DNA of 64,000 bases from Panicum virgatum. Its lineage: Eukaryota; Streptophyta; Magnoliopsida; Poales; Poaceae. Of the stretch, positions 43,001-54,350 are shown in pieces. The position numbers were made by a program, and so were the translations under genes. The DNA is taken from positions 2,059,487 through 2,123,486 of the forward strand of contig NC_053142.1 in assembly GCF_016808335.1 (NCBI RefSeq), in the 5' to 3' direction. Position 1 is the stretch's first letter. The number at the start of each line of letters is the position of its first letter. A model generated the notes under the pieces. That model worked only from the letters and a program-made list of their open reading frames with translations. It was not told the origin of the DNA and did not search any database.

Positions 43001-44214
43001 TGTTATCGCCATAAATTAACAGGGTTAATTTATGGGCCGAAATCAAGATGGACTTAAAGCAGAAGACTAAGAAGACTTGTAAATCGGCTCCTGCGTGAGC
43101 ATCTGGGCCACATGGGCCGTGTATCCTTAGATTTAGTTTAAGATTAGAGATAGAGTCCGATCGGGACAAGATTAGTTTAGATTGTTTCCCAAGTCTCCGG
43201 ACTATAAATATGTATCCTTTGTTATTCGTAAAGGAGAGTGTCATTACGTCTCGCAAACAACAACTCTCGGCGCATCGCCACCCCTAGTCCTAGGGTTTCA
43301 TCCAAGTAAGTGCCATGCTGCCCTGATCGCTTCTTGCGATCAGGGCAGTATTGTTCTTGCTTTTACCTTGGTATTACTCGTACTGAAGCGTTTTTGATGG
43401 CGAGTAGTACTAGTTATCCTGATGTTCGTAGCATGGCTTTTAGTAGATCTATTATGCTTCGTTGCTTATTATCTACGAATATCATGTTGTCTCTGTGCAA
43501 TCACGTTTCAATCTTATGCTAGTTCTTGTCGCATAGAATTAGTTGCACAGAGGCAACAGCCTGCTTCTTTTATGTCTAGTAGATCTGATCTGTTATGGTT
43601 TGCTCTTATTCTTAAGAGTTGGCGTAATATCTGCTAGGTTAGGCCTTGCAAACGGATTGGATGATCCGGTGGTGTAATAGATGCTTTATCTTAGCCTTGA
43701 TAGGGATTGTTCCGGGAATCGGCTCTTGCTAGTTCTTAGGCCTCTGTTTTGGGTTGTGGTTTAGTTATCTGTTATGTTCATTAGGCCTAGTCATGTGTAG
43801 GATGTTCCGATCTAGCAGTGAAGCTGTTACCATCGTGGATTAGATCAATTAGATTTAATTGAAGCAGTTTTATAGTTATTTGCTTTATTTATCATATCTG
43901 GATACAATCAGATCCCATCTGACACCGGGACTCGATCGGCTCTTTAAAGTCGATGCAAGAGTCGTCCCGGGGAGCCGACCACGGCTCGGACTTACGTTTA
44001 CACATGTCTTTGTATGCAGGAAACTGTTCGGAGCACGTCTGCACCCTCCTGATCGGGTATAGGTCAGGTGGCACGCCCGGTTTTCACACATCCTCCGGGC
44101 GCGTGACGGAATTGCGGGCCGTCGACAAGGGAGCAGTGCCTGCCAGCGCCCCAGCAACCTCCCGGCTCTTCATGTTGCCCGTCGCTGCTCGCCGGTGGGT
44201 TTCGACCGACAACA
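43001..44214 (+). repeat. G2 3' LTR (full length)
   Basis: 1214 bp, TGTTATCGCC to ACCGACAACA, TATA box 43203-43210. It contains the two blocks absent from the 5' LTR (about 43355-43760 and about 43918-44045). Confidence 0.93.
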
Positions 44215-44219
44215 GCAAC

Positions 44220-45130
44220 GACCTCCGCCTGGCAATGCGGTGGTACCCTACCAATGGTGCCAGGGCGGTGCGTCGGCGTCTGTGCGCTCCCCCACGGTGA
44301 GGGGTGCACGAACAGAAGACCTGCGGGCGGAGCTCAATCGCAGGCGTGCAGGTGAGGACGCCCGCATCTCCGTGGAAAGGGTGCGAGAACGCCGCCTCAA
44401 CATTGAGGGCCGCAACCTCAACGTCGACTTGGATGCAGCGGCACCCAAGCCTCCGGGAAACGCCCGAATACAGGCGGGCACCCTGGTGGCTGGGGTGGGT
44501 TGTGCTGCGCTGGCAGATCACCTCCGCGCGGTGGCATGGCCGTCCAAGTTCCGCTCGCACCTGCCGGAGAAGTACGACGGTACCACTAATCCGTCGGAAT
44601 TGCTGCAGGTGTACGTTACCGCCATCACAGCAACTGATGGTAACGACGCTGTCATGGCGAGCTACTTTCATGTAGCCTTGATTGGGCCAGCCTGGACTTG
44701 GCTCAGGAACCTCACTCCTGGGATGATTCAGTCCTGGGAGGAGCTCTGTGCGACGTTCACTGCGAACTTCGCCAGTGCGTACCAACAGCATGGAGTGGAG
44801 GCTCACCTCCACGCCGTGAGGCAGAAACCCGAAGAGACGCTCCGGACATTCATCTCGCGCTTCAGCAAGGTATGGGGTACCATTCCTCGTATCCCTGACG
44901 CATCTATCATTACTGCTTTCCGTCAGGGGGTACGTGGTGAGAAGATGCTCGAGAAACTGGCATTACCACGCTTTTCTCCCTGGCTGACAAGTGTGCCAGG
45001 GCCGCGCATGGCACTCAGCCCCCCAAGACGGAGATGCCAAGGCTGGTGGCTCTGGGGCTACCGCCCAGGGCGGTGGCAAGAAAAAGAAGAACAAGAACCG
45101 GAGTCGCGGGGAGCCACATCCCGGCGGTCC
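44220..45130 (+). pseudogene. G1 gag, capsid segment
   Basis: It continues the gag frame across the G2 site. Capsid-like features: [91 protein letters not shown]. After EKMLEKLA near 44960 the frame breaks, and the Lys/Gly-rich end (GGGKKKKNKNRSRGEP) is in another frame. G3 interrupts at 45131, and the zinc knuckle resumes at 55735. Confidence 0.85.
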
Positions 45131-46486
45131 TGTTGGCGCTCCTTAAGTACCCATTTTTTTATACAATTAGGAGATGTTTTGGTAAATTCTTCGCAATGAT
45201 TCATGTACTAACCCGCCACTTGGCACCCGAACTTGACCGTTTCGCATGTTGTATTTTGGCAGGAAATTGGACATTTTCGGAGATGTTTCGACGAGACCCA
45301 AGATCACGCAATAACACGAAGGAAGACGAAGGCCAAAGCCCAAGCAAAGGACCAAAGGCCATGATGACTAGAAGCCCGTTCATGCACATCCACCCTCCAA
45401 TGAAGCCCAAAGGACAAAGCCCACAAGATGAGATCGAGATACTTCGGGGCTAAGCAAAGAAAATAGAGATTTAAGGAAGGATTCTCCGTCCTATCCTTTC
45501 CCTCAAAGAAATCTCGAAGATAACGACGTCCAACGGGGTGCAATCGTGAAAGGTATAAACTCTAGAAGACTTGGGTAGAAAGGAGGATGCGAGGCGGCGT
45601 GAAAATGGGCCAGGCCGGCCGGCCTGGGCCCATTGAGCCGGCCGGCCCATGCCCTTTCCAGGGAGTCTCGTCCTCCCCTTTGACCTAGGGTTTCCTGAGG
45701 CTATTTAAAGACCCCTCCCACAGGCTCACGCAGAGAGCATTCGGGGAGACGATGTCAAGGAGCAGAAACGAGTTAGACACAAGAGAAAGGCAACATCGGA
45801 GGCCTCATCATCCCTCAGCGCCGCTGCAAGTTGGAGGACAGCAAGGGATCCTTCCCTTGACGGAGATTTCATCACCATGATTGACTACGCTTCGCCTAGC
45901 TTCATGGGGTAAAGTCCTCGTTTGTTCATGGGGTTGTAAGGAGATCTTGAGTTGTAATTGCCGAATCCTTTATGAGATTGATCTATCACGATTCTTGTTG
46001 ATGACGCTTTGATGCTTAATAGTTCGCGACTTGGCTTTGGGTTTGCTTTGCTCTTGCATGGTTTACTTAGATTACATCAACTATCGTGTTCTTGTTGATT
46101 CGTTACCGATTATCCTCGTGTAGTGACAGTATGCGGGAGGGAAAGGTTTTGATCTTGGAATACACCTTTGGTAGATTAGATCCATTCTTCGTTGCTTGGC
46201 GATTACATCTCTAGCAATCCTAGACCCTATGGACAAATGCTCTTCATATCTTGTGCACACACCTATCATTGCTCACTAGTCTAGATTGGATTAGATTGGT
46301 TAGATTAGATCTATTTCACACTCAATCACTCAATATAGATCTTTTACCAACACCATTAGTGCTTAGTTAAGCATAGTAATACACTTGTTCCGTGGATTGA
46401 TAAACCTTGGGGGAATACTCTAAGGGAAAAGCTACACAATCCGTGCGCTTGCAGTATGTAAATTGGCGCTCTAAGGAGTGTCAACA
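45131..46486 (+). repeat. G3 5' LTR
   Basis: TGTTGGCGCTCCTTAAG to GTGTCAACA, 1356 bp, with TATTTAAA at 45702-45709. It lacks about 20 bp (TTTTGTCCTGG region) present in the 3' LTR near 54465-54485. Confidence 0.93.
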
Positions 46487-46494
46487 AGCTTTTC

Positions 46495-46512
46495 TGGTGC
46501 CGTTGCCGGGGA
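46495..46512 (+). promoter_or_regulatory. G3 primer binding site, tRNA-Asp type
   Basis: TGGTGCCGTTGCCGGGGA, one mismatch to the plant tRNA-Asp site, 8 nt after the LTR. Confidence 0.85.
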
Positions 46513-46621
46513 ACAAGCGATTTTGCTACGTTTAACTTTGTATTAATTTTGTTGGTTACTAACACCTAACCTTTTCCCTAGAAATTTTTTGTTTTTTTTT
46601 GTTTTTGTTTTGATTGTCTAG

Positions 46622-47299
46622 ATGGCCCATCTCATTCAACACGTGGAGGAAGGAGAAAAATCACTAAGGGATTATGCAAGCCCGCGATCGGAGGACTTCG
46701 ACATGCAAAAATCAGATTCGGTGTTGCGAGCCACCGAGTACGAGATCAAGCCTCAAATCATCAAGATGGCGGCGGCAAACCCCTTTAGAGGAGATGAGAC
46801 GGACAACCCATATAGACATATCAAGTGGTTCACAATGCTATGCAACACGGTACAACAAGACGGAGTTCCGCAAGCTTGGTTTAGATGGAATCTTTTCCAA
46901 TACTCACTTGCGGAAGAAGCGAGAAGATGGTTTGCGCTTGCATCCTTCGAGGTAAAAGGAAATTGGGATAACTTGATGAAGAAATTTTGCGAGCGGTTCT
47001 TTCCGTTAAGCAAGGTTCAACATATTCAGAAGCAAGTGATCAACTTCGCGCAAGGAGAAGAAGAAGGGATAGATCAAGCATGGGATAGATTCAATGGATT
47101 GATTGAACAAGGACCGAAGCTCGGATTTTCCGGTGATGTACTCTTGCATACATTTTATTTTTCTCTAACCCCCGAGTGCATGCAGTTTGTTCAAATGTGT
47201 GCAGGAGGAGATCTCATGGAGAAAACACTCACGGAAGCCGCCCAACTCCTACAAAAAATCATCAAGGGTGCGGCCATGCGAAGAGATTGGGAAAAATGA
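46622..47299 (+). CDS. G3 gag
   Basis: Open from ATG 46622 for 225 residues. Athila gag features: IIKMAAANPFRGDETDNPYR, HIKWFTMLCNTVQQDGVP, FQYSLAEEARRWFALASFEV, FFPLSKVQHIQKQVINFAQG, EGIDQAWDRFNGLIEQGP. It stops at TGA 47297-47299. The pol frame resumes 30 nt later in a different register, so either a frameshift lesion or the normal boundary lies here. No zinc knuckle is seen. Confidence 0.85.
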   Translation: MAHLIQHVEEGEKSLRDYASPRSEDFDMQKSDSVLRATEYEIKPQIIKMAAANPFRGDETDNPYRHIKWFTMLCNTVQQDGVPQAWFRWNLFQYSLAEEARRWFALASFEVKGNWDNLMKKFCERFFPLSKVQHIQKQVINFAQGEEEGIDQAWDRFNGLIEQGPKLGFSGDVLLHTFYFSLTPECMQFVQMCAGGDLMEKTLTEAAQLLQKIIKGAAMRRDWEK

Positions 47300-47329
47300 T
47301 GTTCGGCAAGCTCCGAGGAAAAATCTCAA

Positions 47330-49903
47330 GTGCGGGTGCTTGCTGGAATTTTCAGAAAAGAGACATCGGAAGTGAGGAAAGAACAACCGAAGCATAGTAA
47401 AGTCATAGAGACAAACCACGATGAAGAAGCATCGATCTGGTGTGCAATGAAAGACGACCCGGAAAAGAAAGGAAGAACCTTGGGCACCGCCAAATCGCTA
47501 AGGGAATTCGAGCAAATGGATTGGATACCAATTGACTTCAAAAGATTGTTCAACAAAGCAAGACCGCATCCAAATCAGCGAGGAATGGCGAAGGTGATAG
47601 CGGAAGACTTTCCGCCGGATAACCACACGGGATATACATTTGTCAAGGAATCGGCCGGTGATATTGTTCGGAAACTTTTTGAAGAAAAAGAGGAAGAGAT
47701 TGACTTGGACGAAGTGCTGGAGGTCAAAAGGATCGTGGGAGTGAAATCGGAATCATCACCCTACGCGCACATAGCCCAAGTATATGCGATTGGAAGTGAT
47801 CAAGGCGAAGGTAATCCATCACCCACACCTCGTGTTGATTGCAAGATAGACGGAATAAAATGTTGCAATGTTTTATGTGACGTTGGCACCCATGTTAGTG
47901 TGATGAGTTCCAAGGTTTACGCTATGCTTTTTAACGAAACACCGAACCTAGATGCTATAATCATTAAATTAATCATGGGAGATGGTAGGTTAATCAAACC
48001 GCTAGGAGTGCTTAGAAATCTAAATGTTGCCATAGCGGGTAATGAAATTCCTACCGACTTTTTTGTGATTAATGCTAGTGATGATGAACATGAAAGCATA
48101 ATTCTTGGAAAACCCTTTCTCAAATTAGTAAATGCTATTCTAGATGTTGGGAAAGGGATTGTCACTTTTGATCTAGATGGAGAGAAGCACACTTTCAAAT
48201 TTCATTCAAAACCGTCTCGTGCTTTACCTCTACCTCTTGATAACGAAGGGGTAGAGAGCATTCGTTTCATTGATTCTTTCAGGGATCCTCTCCAACACGC
48301 TTTGGAGAATGGGGATGCTCAAGATGATCAAGATGAAGAACTAGTGGAAACAATGGAAGAGTTGAAGCCGCAACACGGGAATTTGGAGGAAGAAAAATTT
48401 GAAGACATTGGAGAATTAGATCAAGAAGAGGATGGTGCGCCCGATGTTGAGATGAAACCGCTCCCCAAGGGATTGAAATATCAATTTTTGGGAGATGGCA
48501 AGACTTTTCCGGTGATTGTTAGCGACGAATTGAACCCGGAAGAGACGGAGAAGTTGCTGAATTTATTAAAGAAGCACAAAAAGGTGATTGGCTACTCGAT
48601 TAATGACTTGAAAGGTATTAGCCCCGCTTTTTACACACATCGTATACAACTCGAGGAGCAATACAAGCCGGTCGTAGAGCATCAAAGAAGGTTGAGCCAT
48701 GCTATGCGTGATGTGGTGAAGAAGGAGGTTATCAAATTGTTGAATGCCGGAATAATATACCCCGTGCCACATAGTGAATGGGTAAGCCCCGTGCATTGTG
48801 TTCCGAAAAAAGGAGGACTCACGGTTATGAAAAATGAGAAGGAGCAATTGATACCGTATAGAACCATCACGGGATGGAAGATGTGCATCGATTATAGAAA
48901 ATTGAATAAGGCAACGAGGAAGGATCATTTTCCACTACCATTCATTGACGAGATGCTAGAAAGCTTGGCAAAGCATTCACACTTTTGTTACCTTGATGGA
49001 TACTCGGGATTCTTCCAAATACCTATTCATCCGGATGATCAACATAAGACCACATTTACTTGCCCGTATGGAACTTTTGCAAATCAGAGGATACCTTTTG
49101 GATTGTGCAATGCGCCCGCTTCTTTTCAAAGGTGCATGATGGCTATATTTTCAGATTTCATAGAAGAGATTATTGAGGTATTCATGGAAGATTTCTCGGT
49201 CCATGGTACTAGCTTTGAAAATTTCTTGGCAAATTTGGAGAAAGTTCTTAAAAGATGTGGAGAGGTTGATCTTGTGCTTAACTGGGAGAAGTGTCATTTC
49301 ATGGTGAAAGAAGGAATTGTTCTCGGTCATGTTATCTCCGATAGAGGGATAGAGGTGGACAAAGCAAAGATAGAAACCGTGGAGAAATTGCCACCACCCA
49401 CGGACATCAAATCTTTGAGGAGCTTCCTCGGTCATGCCAGATTCCATAGGAGGTTCATAAAGGATTTTTCAAAAATCATGAAGCCATTGACACAACTTCT
49501 CCAAAAAGATGTGGAATACACCTTCGATAGTGATTGTCTTCACGCCTTTCGAACACTCAAGCAATCTCTCATAAGTGCTCCTATCATGCAACCTCTGGAT
49601 TGGAATCTACCTTTTGAAATCATGTGTGATGCAAGCGACTACGCCGTTGGAGCCGTTCTTGGACAAAGAAAAGAGGGGAAGGTAAATGCTATCTACTACG
49701 CAAGCAAGACTCTCAATGAAGCCCAAGTTAATTATGCAACAACGGAGAAAGAATTGCTTGCCGTGGTATTCGCCTTCAAAAAATTCAGATCATACATAGT
49801 AAATTCAAAGGTGATAGTTTATACCGACCATGCGGCAATCAAGTATCTCTTGTCCAAGAAAGATGCTAAGCCACGCTTGATTCGATGGATCCTATTGCTA
49901 TAA
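47330..49903 (+). pseudogene. G3 protease, reverse transcriptase and RNase H
   Basis: 857 open residues. Protease: [19 protein letters not shown], where the family normally has Asp-Leu-Gly-Ala, then [66 protein letters not shown], and the catalytic box [11 protein letters not shown] with Glu in place of the first Asp (FMDD normally). RNase [55 protein letters not shown] at 49901-49903 replaces a Gln before the end of RNase H. RT is probably inactive from the Asp-to-Glu change alone. Confidence 0.9.
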
Positions 49904-51354
49904 GAATTCGATGTGGAGATAAGGGACAAGAAAGGGGCAGAGAACGTTGTGGCCGACCACCTATCGAGGTGAACCATGGAGATGATGGAAAAGAACCTAT
50001 CGAGGACCAAATGAGAGATGATCACCTATATAGAATTCTCGACCAAGATAGTTGGATGAATGATATAATAAGGGCAATAAAAGGGATGCCCTTAGATCAC
50101 TTGGCAAAGAATGCAAAGAAAAGAGTGATCGCAGAAAGAAGAAAATACTATTGGGATCCACCATACTTATATAGATATGGAGAAGATGGAGTCCTAAGAA
50201 GATGCATACCGAGGGAGGAACGTGAAGAAGTTCTAAGAAAGTGTCACTCGTCGGGATATGGAGGACATTATGGGCACTTTAGAACTCAAGCTAAGGTATG
50301 GGCTAGTGGATTCTATTGGCCCGAGATGCATGAAGACGCGAAAAGATTTGTTTCGACTTGTCTGGAATGCCCTAGGACGGGGAATATCTCGCAAAGGAAT
50401 GCCATGCCATTGAACTATAACTTGCAAATAGATCTATTTGATGTCTGGGGAATTGATTTCATGGGACCATTCGTGAACTCACATGGGTTTGAGCATATAT
50501 TGGTGATGGTGGACTATGTTTCAAAATGGGTTGAAGCTATGCCATGTCGGAAGGCATCAACGGAGGAGTCCATACACATGATTAAATTGGTTATCTTCCC
50601 TCGATATGGCCTCCCGAGAATCTTGACAAGCGATGGAGGAACACACTTCACGGGCAAGGACTTTGGTAAATGCTTGAAGAAATTGGGAATTGAACATAGA
50701 GTGTCCACGGCTTATCACCCCCAAACAAACAGACAAGCGGAAACATCAAACAAGCAATTAAAGGACAGTTTAAAGAAGACCGTGATAAAAGGAGGAAAAG
50801 ATTGGTCGAAGAGACTAGATGATGCACTATGGGCATATCGTACGGCACACAAAACCCCGATTGGTATGACTCCTTATCAATTTGTTTATGGAAAAACATG
50901 CCACTTGCCGGTTGAGCTAGAACATAAGGCGTATTGGGTGATGAAGGAGATGAACTTTGATGCGGAAGCCGCTGGAATTAAAAGGAGAATCCAAATAAGT
51001 GAATTGGAGGAGTTAAGATTGAAAGCGTACAATAGTGCAACAATTTACAAAGAAAGCATGAAGAGATGGTACGACAAGCGATTACAAAACAAGGAATTCA
51101 AAGAAGGAGACAAGGTCCTACTCTACAATTCAAGATTCAAACTCTTTGGCAAAGGAAAATTGCAAAGCAAATGGGATGGACCATACGTCGTACACTCGGT
51201 TTCACCCACGGGAGCAGTGACAATCATGGATGTGAAAGGCGACCAATATGTGGTGAACGGACAGCGACTAAAGGTATTCTTGGAGCCCGACATTGTGCCC
51301 CTTCTTTACATCGACATATATACCATGGATGAGGAACCGGAACGTCAAGCCTAA
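49904..51354 (+). pseudogene. G3 integrase
   Basis: After the stop the old frame still reads [19 protein letters not shown], then a frame change near 49970 enters the integrase frame, open to 51354. Zinc part: [12 protein letters not shown] and CLEC. Core: WGIDFMGPF (Asp), TSDGGTHF (Asp), [10 protein letters not shown] (Glu; Gly to Arg before Gln). C-terminus: [40 protein letters not shown]. It lacks a chromodomain, in keeping with Athila. It catalyses cDNA joining if intact. Confidence 0.88.
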
Positions 51355-51757
51355 CGACGTTAAGCAAGGTAAGTTTGTAAATATTCTCTTTTAGATTTTA
51401 TTTTCGTAGTTTTATTTTTATTCTGGACGAACTTGGAGTAAAACATAGGCTCGTAATTTGTTGGTGGGCACCTCGAAAAAAGTTGGAGACCAGGGGGCCG
51501 AAAAACCCCCTGGGCCGGCCGACCCAACACCCCTAGGCCAGCCGGCCTGAGCCTCCTCGTGCGCGTTTCGGTCTTGATTTTTGGTAGGTACGAGATAAGG
51601 AAATTTTAAACCCGTGTCTTATAGATTTCGCATGCCAAATACGCAGAGATATTGGACTTCTCGTCCAAGTCTTTTCAGGACTTAAATAGAGGCGCGGTTT
51701 AGATCTATTCTCTCATACTTGTCAATCTACACCACCACCTCGTGAGAGACATCAACA
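51355..51757 (+). other. G3 spacer after integrase
   Basis: Non-coding. One copy of a GGCCGGCC-rich module lies at about 51509-51550. Confidence 0.6.
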
Positions 51758-52570
51758 ATGGTCATTCCAGTGAGCGCAAGAGCCATGATTGTAGCAATGG
51801 AGATCAAGGAGAGGGGCATGGCACCCGACACCCCCACGCCAAACCAGCAGATGCCTAGCCCCATCTCGGCAACCGCTGCGCCGCCCCTCCTTGTCGAAGA
51901 AAAGCGATGTCAAGCAAAGGCCCCTCCGAAGAAATTTAACACCCAAGCACGGATGAGCGTCGGAGGGAAGGGCCTTCTGTGGTGCAAGAAGAAGCTAGCT
52001 CAAGCCCAAAGGGAGGTCGTCGTCATCAGCGATGAAGACGAGGGCGAGAAGCGACAAGACAAAGAGCCACCCGCACCTAAGCGTTCCTTGCGCCTTCTTG
52101 GAGTTAAAAGGAAAAACTACGTCGAGCACACCCCGGAGCCGAAGGACTATGCGGGGGACAGCAATTGGGAGAGCTACATGAGCCCCGGTTCGTGGGGCGC
52201 CACTGGTCGTGACTACGATGATGATTGGCCGGGGTGGGCCGAAGAGGAGAGAAGGGAGGAAGACGACCCCTCCGGAGGTGACAACGGCAAGGAGAAGAAG
52301 AAGGACGCCGACGAGCCCGAGGACGACGACCCCAACCACGGCGGCCATCACTTCGGGTGCTGTTTCAAGTGCCGCAATGAAATCGCGGATCTCCATGCCA
52401 CCATCGATAGGTGTCATGATCGTATCGTGGCAATGGATCGAAGGATGGACGACATCGAGCGCTTGGTCGAAGGAGATTACAACTTCCTTCTCCACAACAT
52501 AAGGAAGTTATTCGGGATGGTCGGAGATCTACAAAAGCAAGGAGGAGGAGGGCGCCCTAGGTGCCGTTGA
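51758..52570 (+). CDS. G3 ORF3, at the env-like position of Athila
   Basis: 270 residues, intact, ATG at 51758 directly after a spacer. It has a Pro/Ala-rich start, a basic centre (KRSLRLLGVKRKNYVEHTPE), a very acidic part (EERREEDDPSGGDNGKEKKK), then FGCCFKCRNEIADLHATIDR and DRRMDDIERLVEGDYNFLL, predicted helical or coiled coil, and a Gly/Arg end. Athila elements often carry an extra ORF here, sometimes called env-like. This one shows no signal peptide or membrane segment, so an envelope role is not supported. Confidence 0.65.
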   Translation: MVIPVSARAMIVAMEIKERGMAPDTPTPNQQMPSPISATAAPPLLVEEKRCQAKAPPKKFNTQARMSVGGKGLLWCKKKLAQAQREVVVISDEDEGEKRQDKEPPAPKRSLRLLGVKRKNYVEHTPEPKDYAGDSNWESYMSPGSWGATGRDYDDDWPGWAEEERREEDDPSGGDNGKEKKKDADEPEDDDPNHGGHHFGCCFKCRNEIADLHATIDRCHDRIVAMDRRMDDIERLVEGDYNFLLHNIRKLFGMVGDLQKQGGGGRPRCR

Positions 52571-54336
52571 GAACACCGACGAGCGTCACACCCGTCTTTT
52601 ATATCATTGCGACGAGGATGCCACATAATCTAAGCATGGGGGGAGAGGTGTGACGGCTCGTAGATTGAATTTTGTTAGTCTTTGTTTAGTCGAAAGTTCG
52701 TCGTGTGCATGTCTTTAATTTCGTTTGTGTGAGAGTCATTGTCTAGCGTTGTGTGCTTTATTTTCGCATGTGTGAGAGTCTTTATTGTCTAGCTTTGTTT
52801 TTTGTTGGATCGTGCAATTTTATTTATGCATTCAGTTTTACTTTATTTTCTTTAAAGCAATTGTTCACGAGCGTTGTCATGAAAATTAATTCTTATTTGT
52901 GGAGCTTAGTAAATTATTCGTCCATGTTAATACCCACACTTGAGCTTTGATCTAGCGCTTGGTTTTGATTACGCTTGCGAGTAAGGCATGATTTGGAGGA
53001 CTTTAATTTCATAAAAATAATAAAACCCCTACAAACATAAGGTTGATCAAGTTCTTGGCAAGTTGAGAGTAAAAATCCTATCATCCACAAGCTATATTCG
53101 TTCCACCATAAGTATTGGATGTACGTTGAGTTGAGTTAGGATTTCTTTCTCTTGGGAGTTTTAATTTCGAGCAATGATCATGTCCGTATTTTTCATCTCT
53201 GAATTGCTAGCCCCGTCAATATTCGGTAATGAGAATTCCTCATTGGAACAACTCATGAAATCTACCGGATTTCAAAACCTGAACCTGAGTTTATCTTGTT
53301 TATTATCCTCTTCCTTGACCACAACCCAATTATGAGGATACGTTCTGTTCCTGCGCATGAGTTGTATAAAACATAATTTTGGGATGAAGAAAGGGAGGAG
53401 TACTGGAAAGACGGACCGAAGCCGAGCTGGGAAAGCCCCAGGCCGGCCGGCCTATACCTCTTGAGCCGGTCGGCCTAGGCCCCTCTGGCCTCGGCTCGGG
53501 CTCCAAAAATTCAGGGAGCCACTTCGGAGATTTGTGTATCTATGTTTTATAGAAAGTGTCCTATGAAAAGGTTCGGAAAAGAGAAGGAAAACTCGGGAGA
53601 AAGAAAGAAAAGAAAAGAAAATAATAATAAGAAGAGAAGAAAAGAATAAATGAAGGGATTCTATGGTTAGAGAAGTGCAAAGAGATATCACCTTGTTGTT
53701 TGAACAATATCCTCAATTCCAACCATGTGCAATCCGACAACGAGGACGACGCTTGTGCCTTGAAGTCAATCTTTTTGTATGCCTTTGCACATGTCCACCA
53801 TTCGAAATCTTCTTACCCTTGAACCCCTTACATTATGGAGAAGCTTTCATGATCATTGGCTCGGAAGGTAAGCAATCATTAGAAGGTTTTCTTAACTTGA
53901 CAATATATGTATATGCTTTGCTAGCCTCACCTATAGCCCCACTTTATACTTAAGAGACTTTTGGGAGATGAGAGTTTGCAAATAATAATAGGATAGCCAC
54001 TTATATCAAGAGACATGAAAGGACTTGTGCAAGAATTTTTGGTCTAACCTTTGTTGCAGGGTATTTTGCTTCTAAAAACTAAAAAAAACCTCCAAGGATA
54101 GCAAGAAAAGCAAGTGTTGTCGATATTCAAGTTGCCGATTAAAGGTAAGAGTCGTGGAGTAATATTGGATGAGTTTTTAAACGCCCATGATATGATTATC
54201 CTCGCTGCTCCTCTGACCTTTGTTTGAAGAAATATTATTAGATTTGTTTGCATAAGTAAATTTTGCAATTTGAGAACTCTCGAGCAACCCTTGGAAGGAC
54301 TTGATGATTTGATTTGCTCAAGGACGAGTAAAAGCT
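52571..54336 (+). other. G3 3' non-coding region
   Basis: Contains a second polypurine-like motif (AAGCATGGGGGGAGA, 52632-52646), a GGCCGGCC module (53437-53480) and A/G-rich DNA at 53575-53660. A 96-residue frame at 53663-53953 has no recognisable feature. Confidence 0.65.
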
Positions 54337-54350
54337 AAGCATGGGGGGAA
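54337..54350 (+). promoter_or_regulatory. G3 polypurine tract
   Basis: AAGCATGGGGGGAA directly before the 3' LTR, preceded by CTCAAGGACGAGTAAAAGCT, closely matching the block in G0. Confidence 0.87.

Larger units (their letters stand above)
31103..44214 (+). mobile_element. G2: Tat-lineage Ty3/gypsy element with antisense genes
   Basis: LTRs at 31103-31783 and 43001-44214 are flanked by GCAAC (31098-31102, 44215-44219). Plus-strand gag and pol (31836-38591) are followed by about 4.4 kb holding a five-exon minus-strand gene and a minus-strand acidic ORF, then the polypurine tract. Dual RNase H and antisense ORFs between pol and the 3' LTR are known from Tat elements of grasses. Multiple stops and frame changes show it is inactive. 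It inserted into G1 gag. Confidence 0.93.

Noticed and set aside
45034..45453. 139-residue ORF spanning the end of G1 gag and the G3 LTR
   Set aside because: It crosses an element junction; the gag part is in the wrong frame and the rest is LTR.
51758..52570. Envelope gene in G3
   Set aside because: Position fits Athila, but no signal peptide or membrane helix is visible, so an env call is not supported.
53663..53953. 96-residue ORF in the G3 3' region
   Set aside because: No recognisable feature, unusual residue pattern, likely chance.
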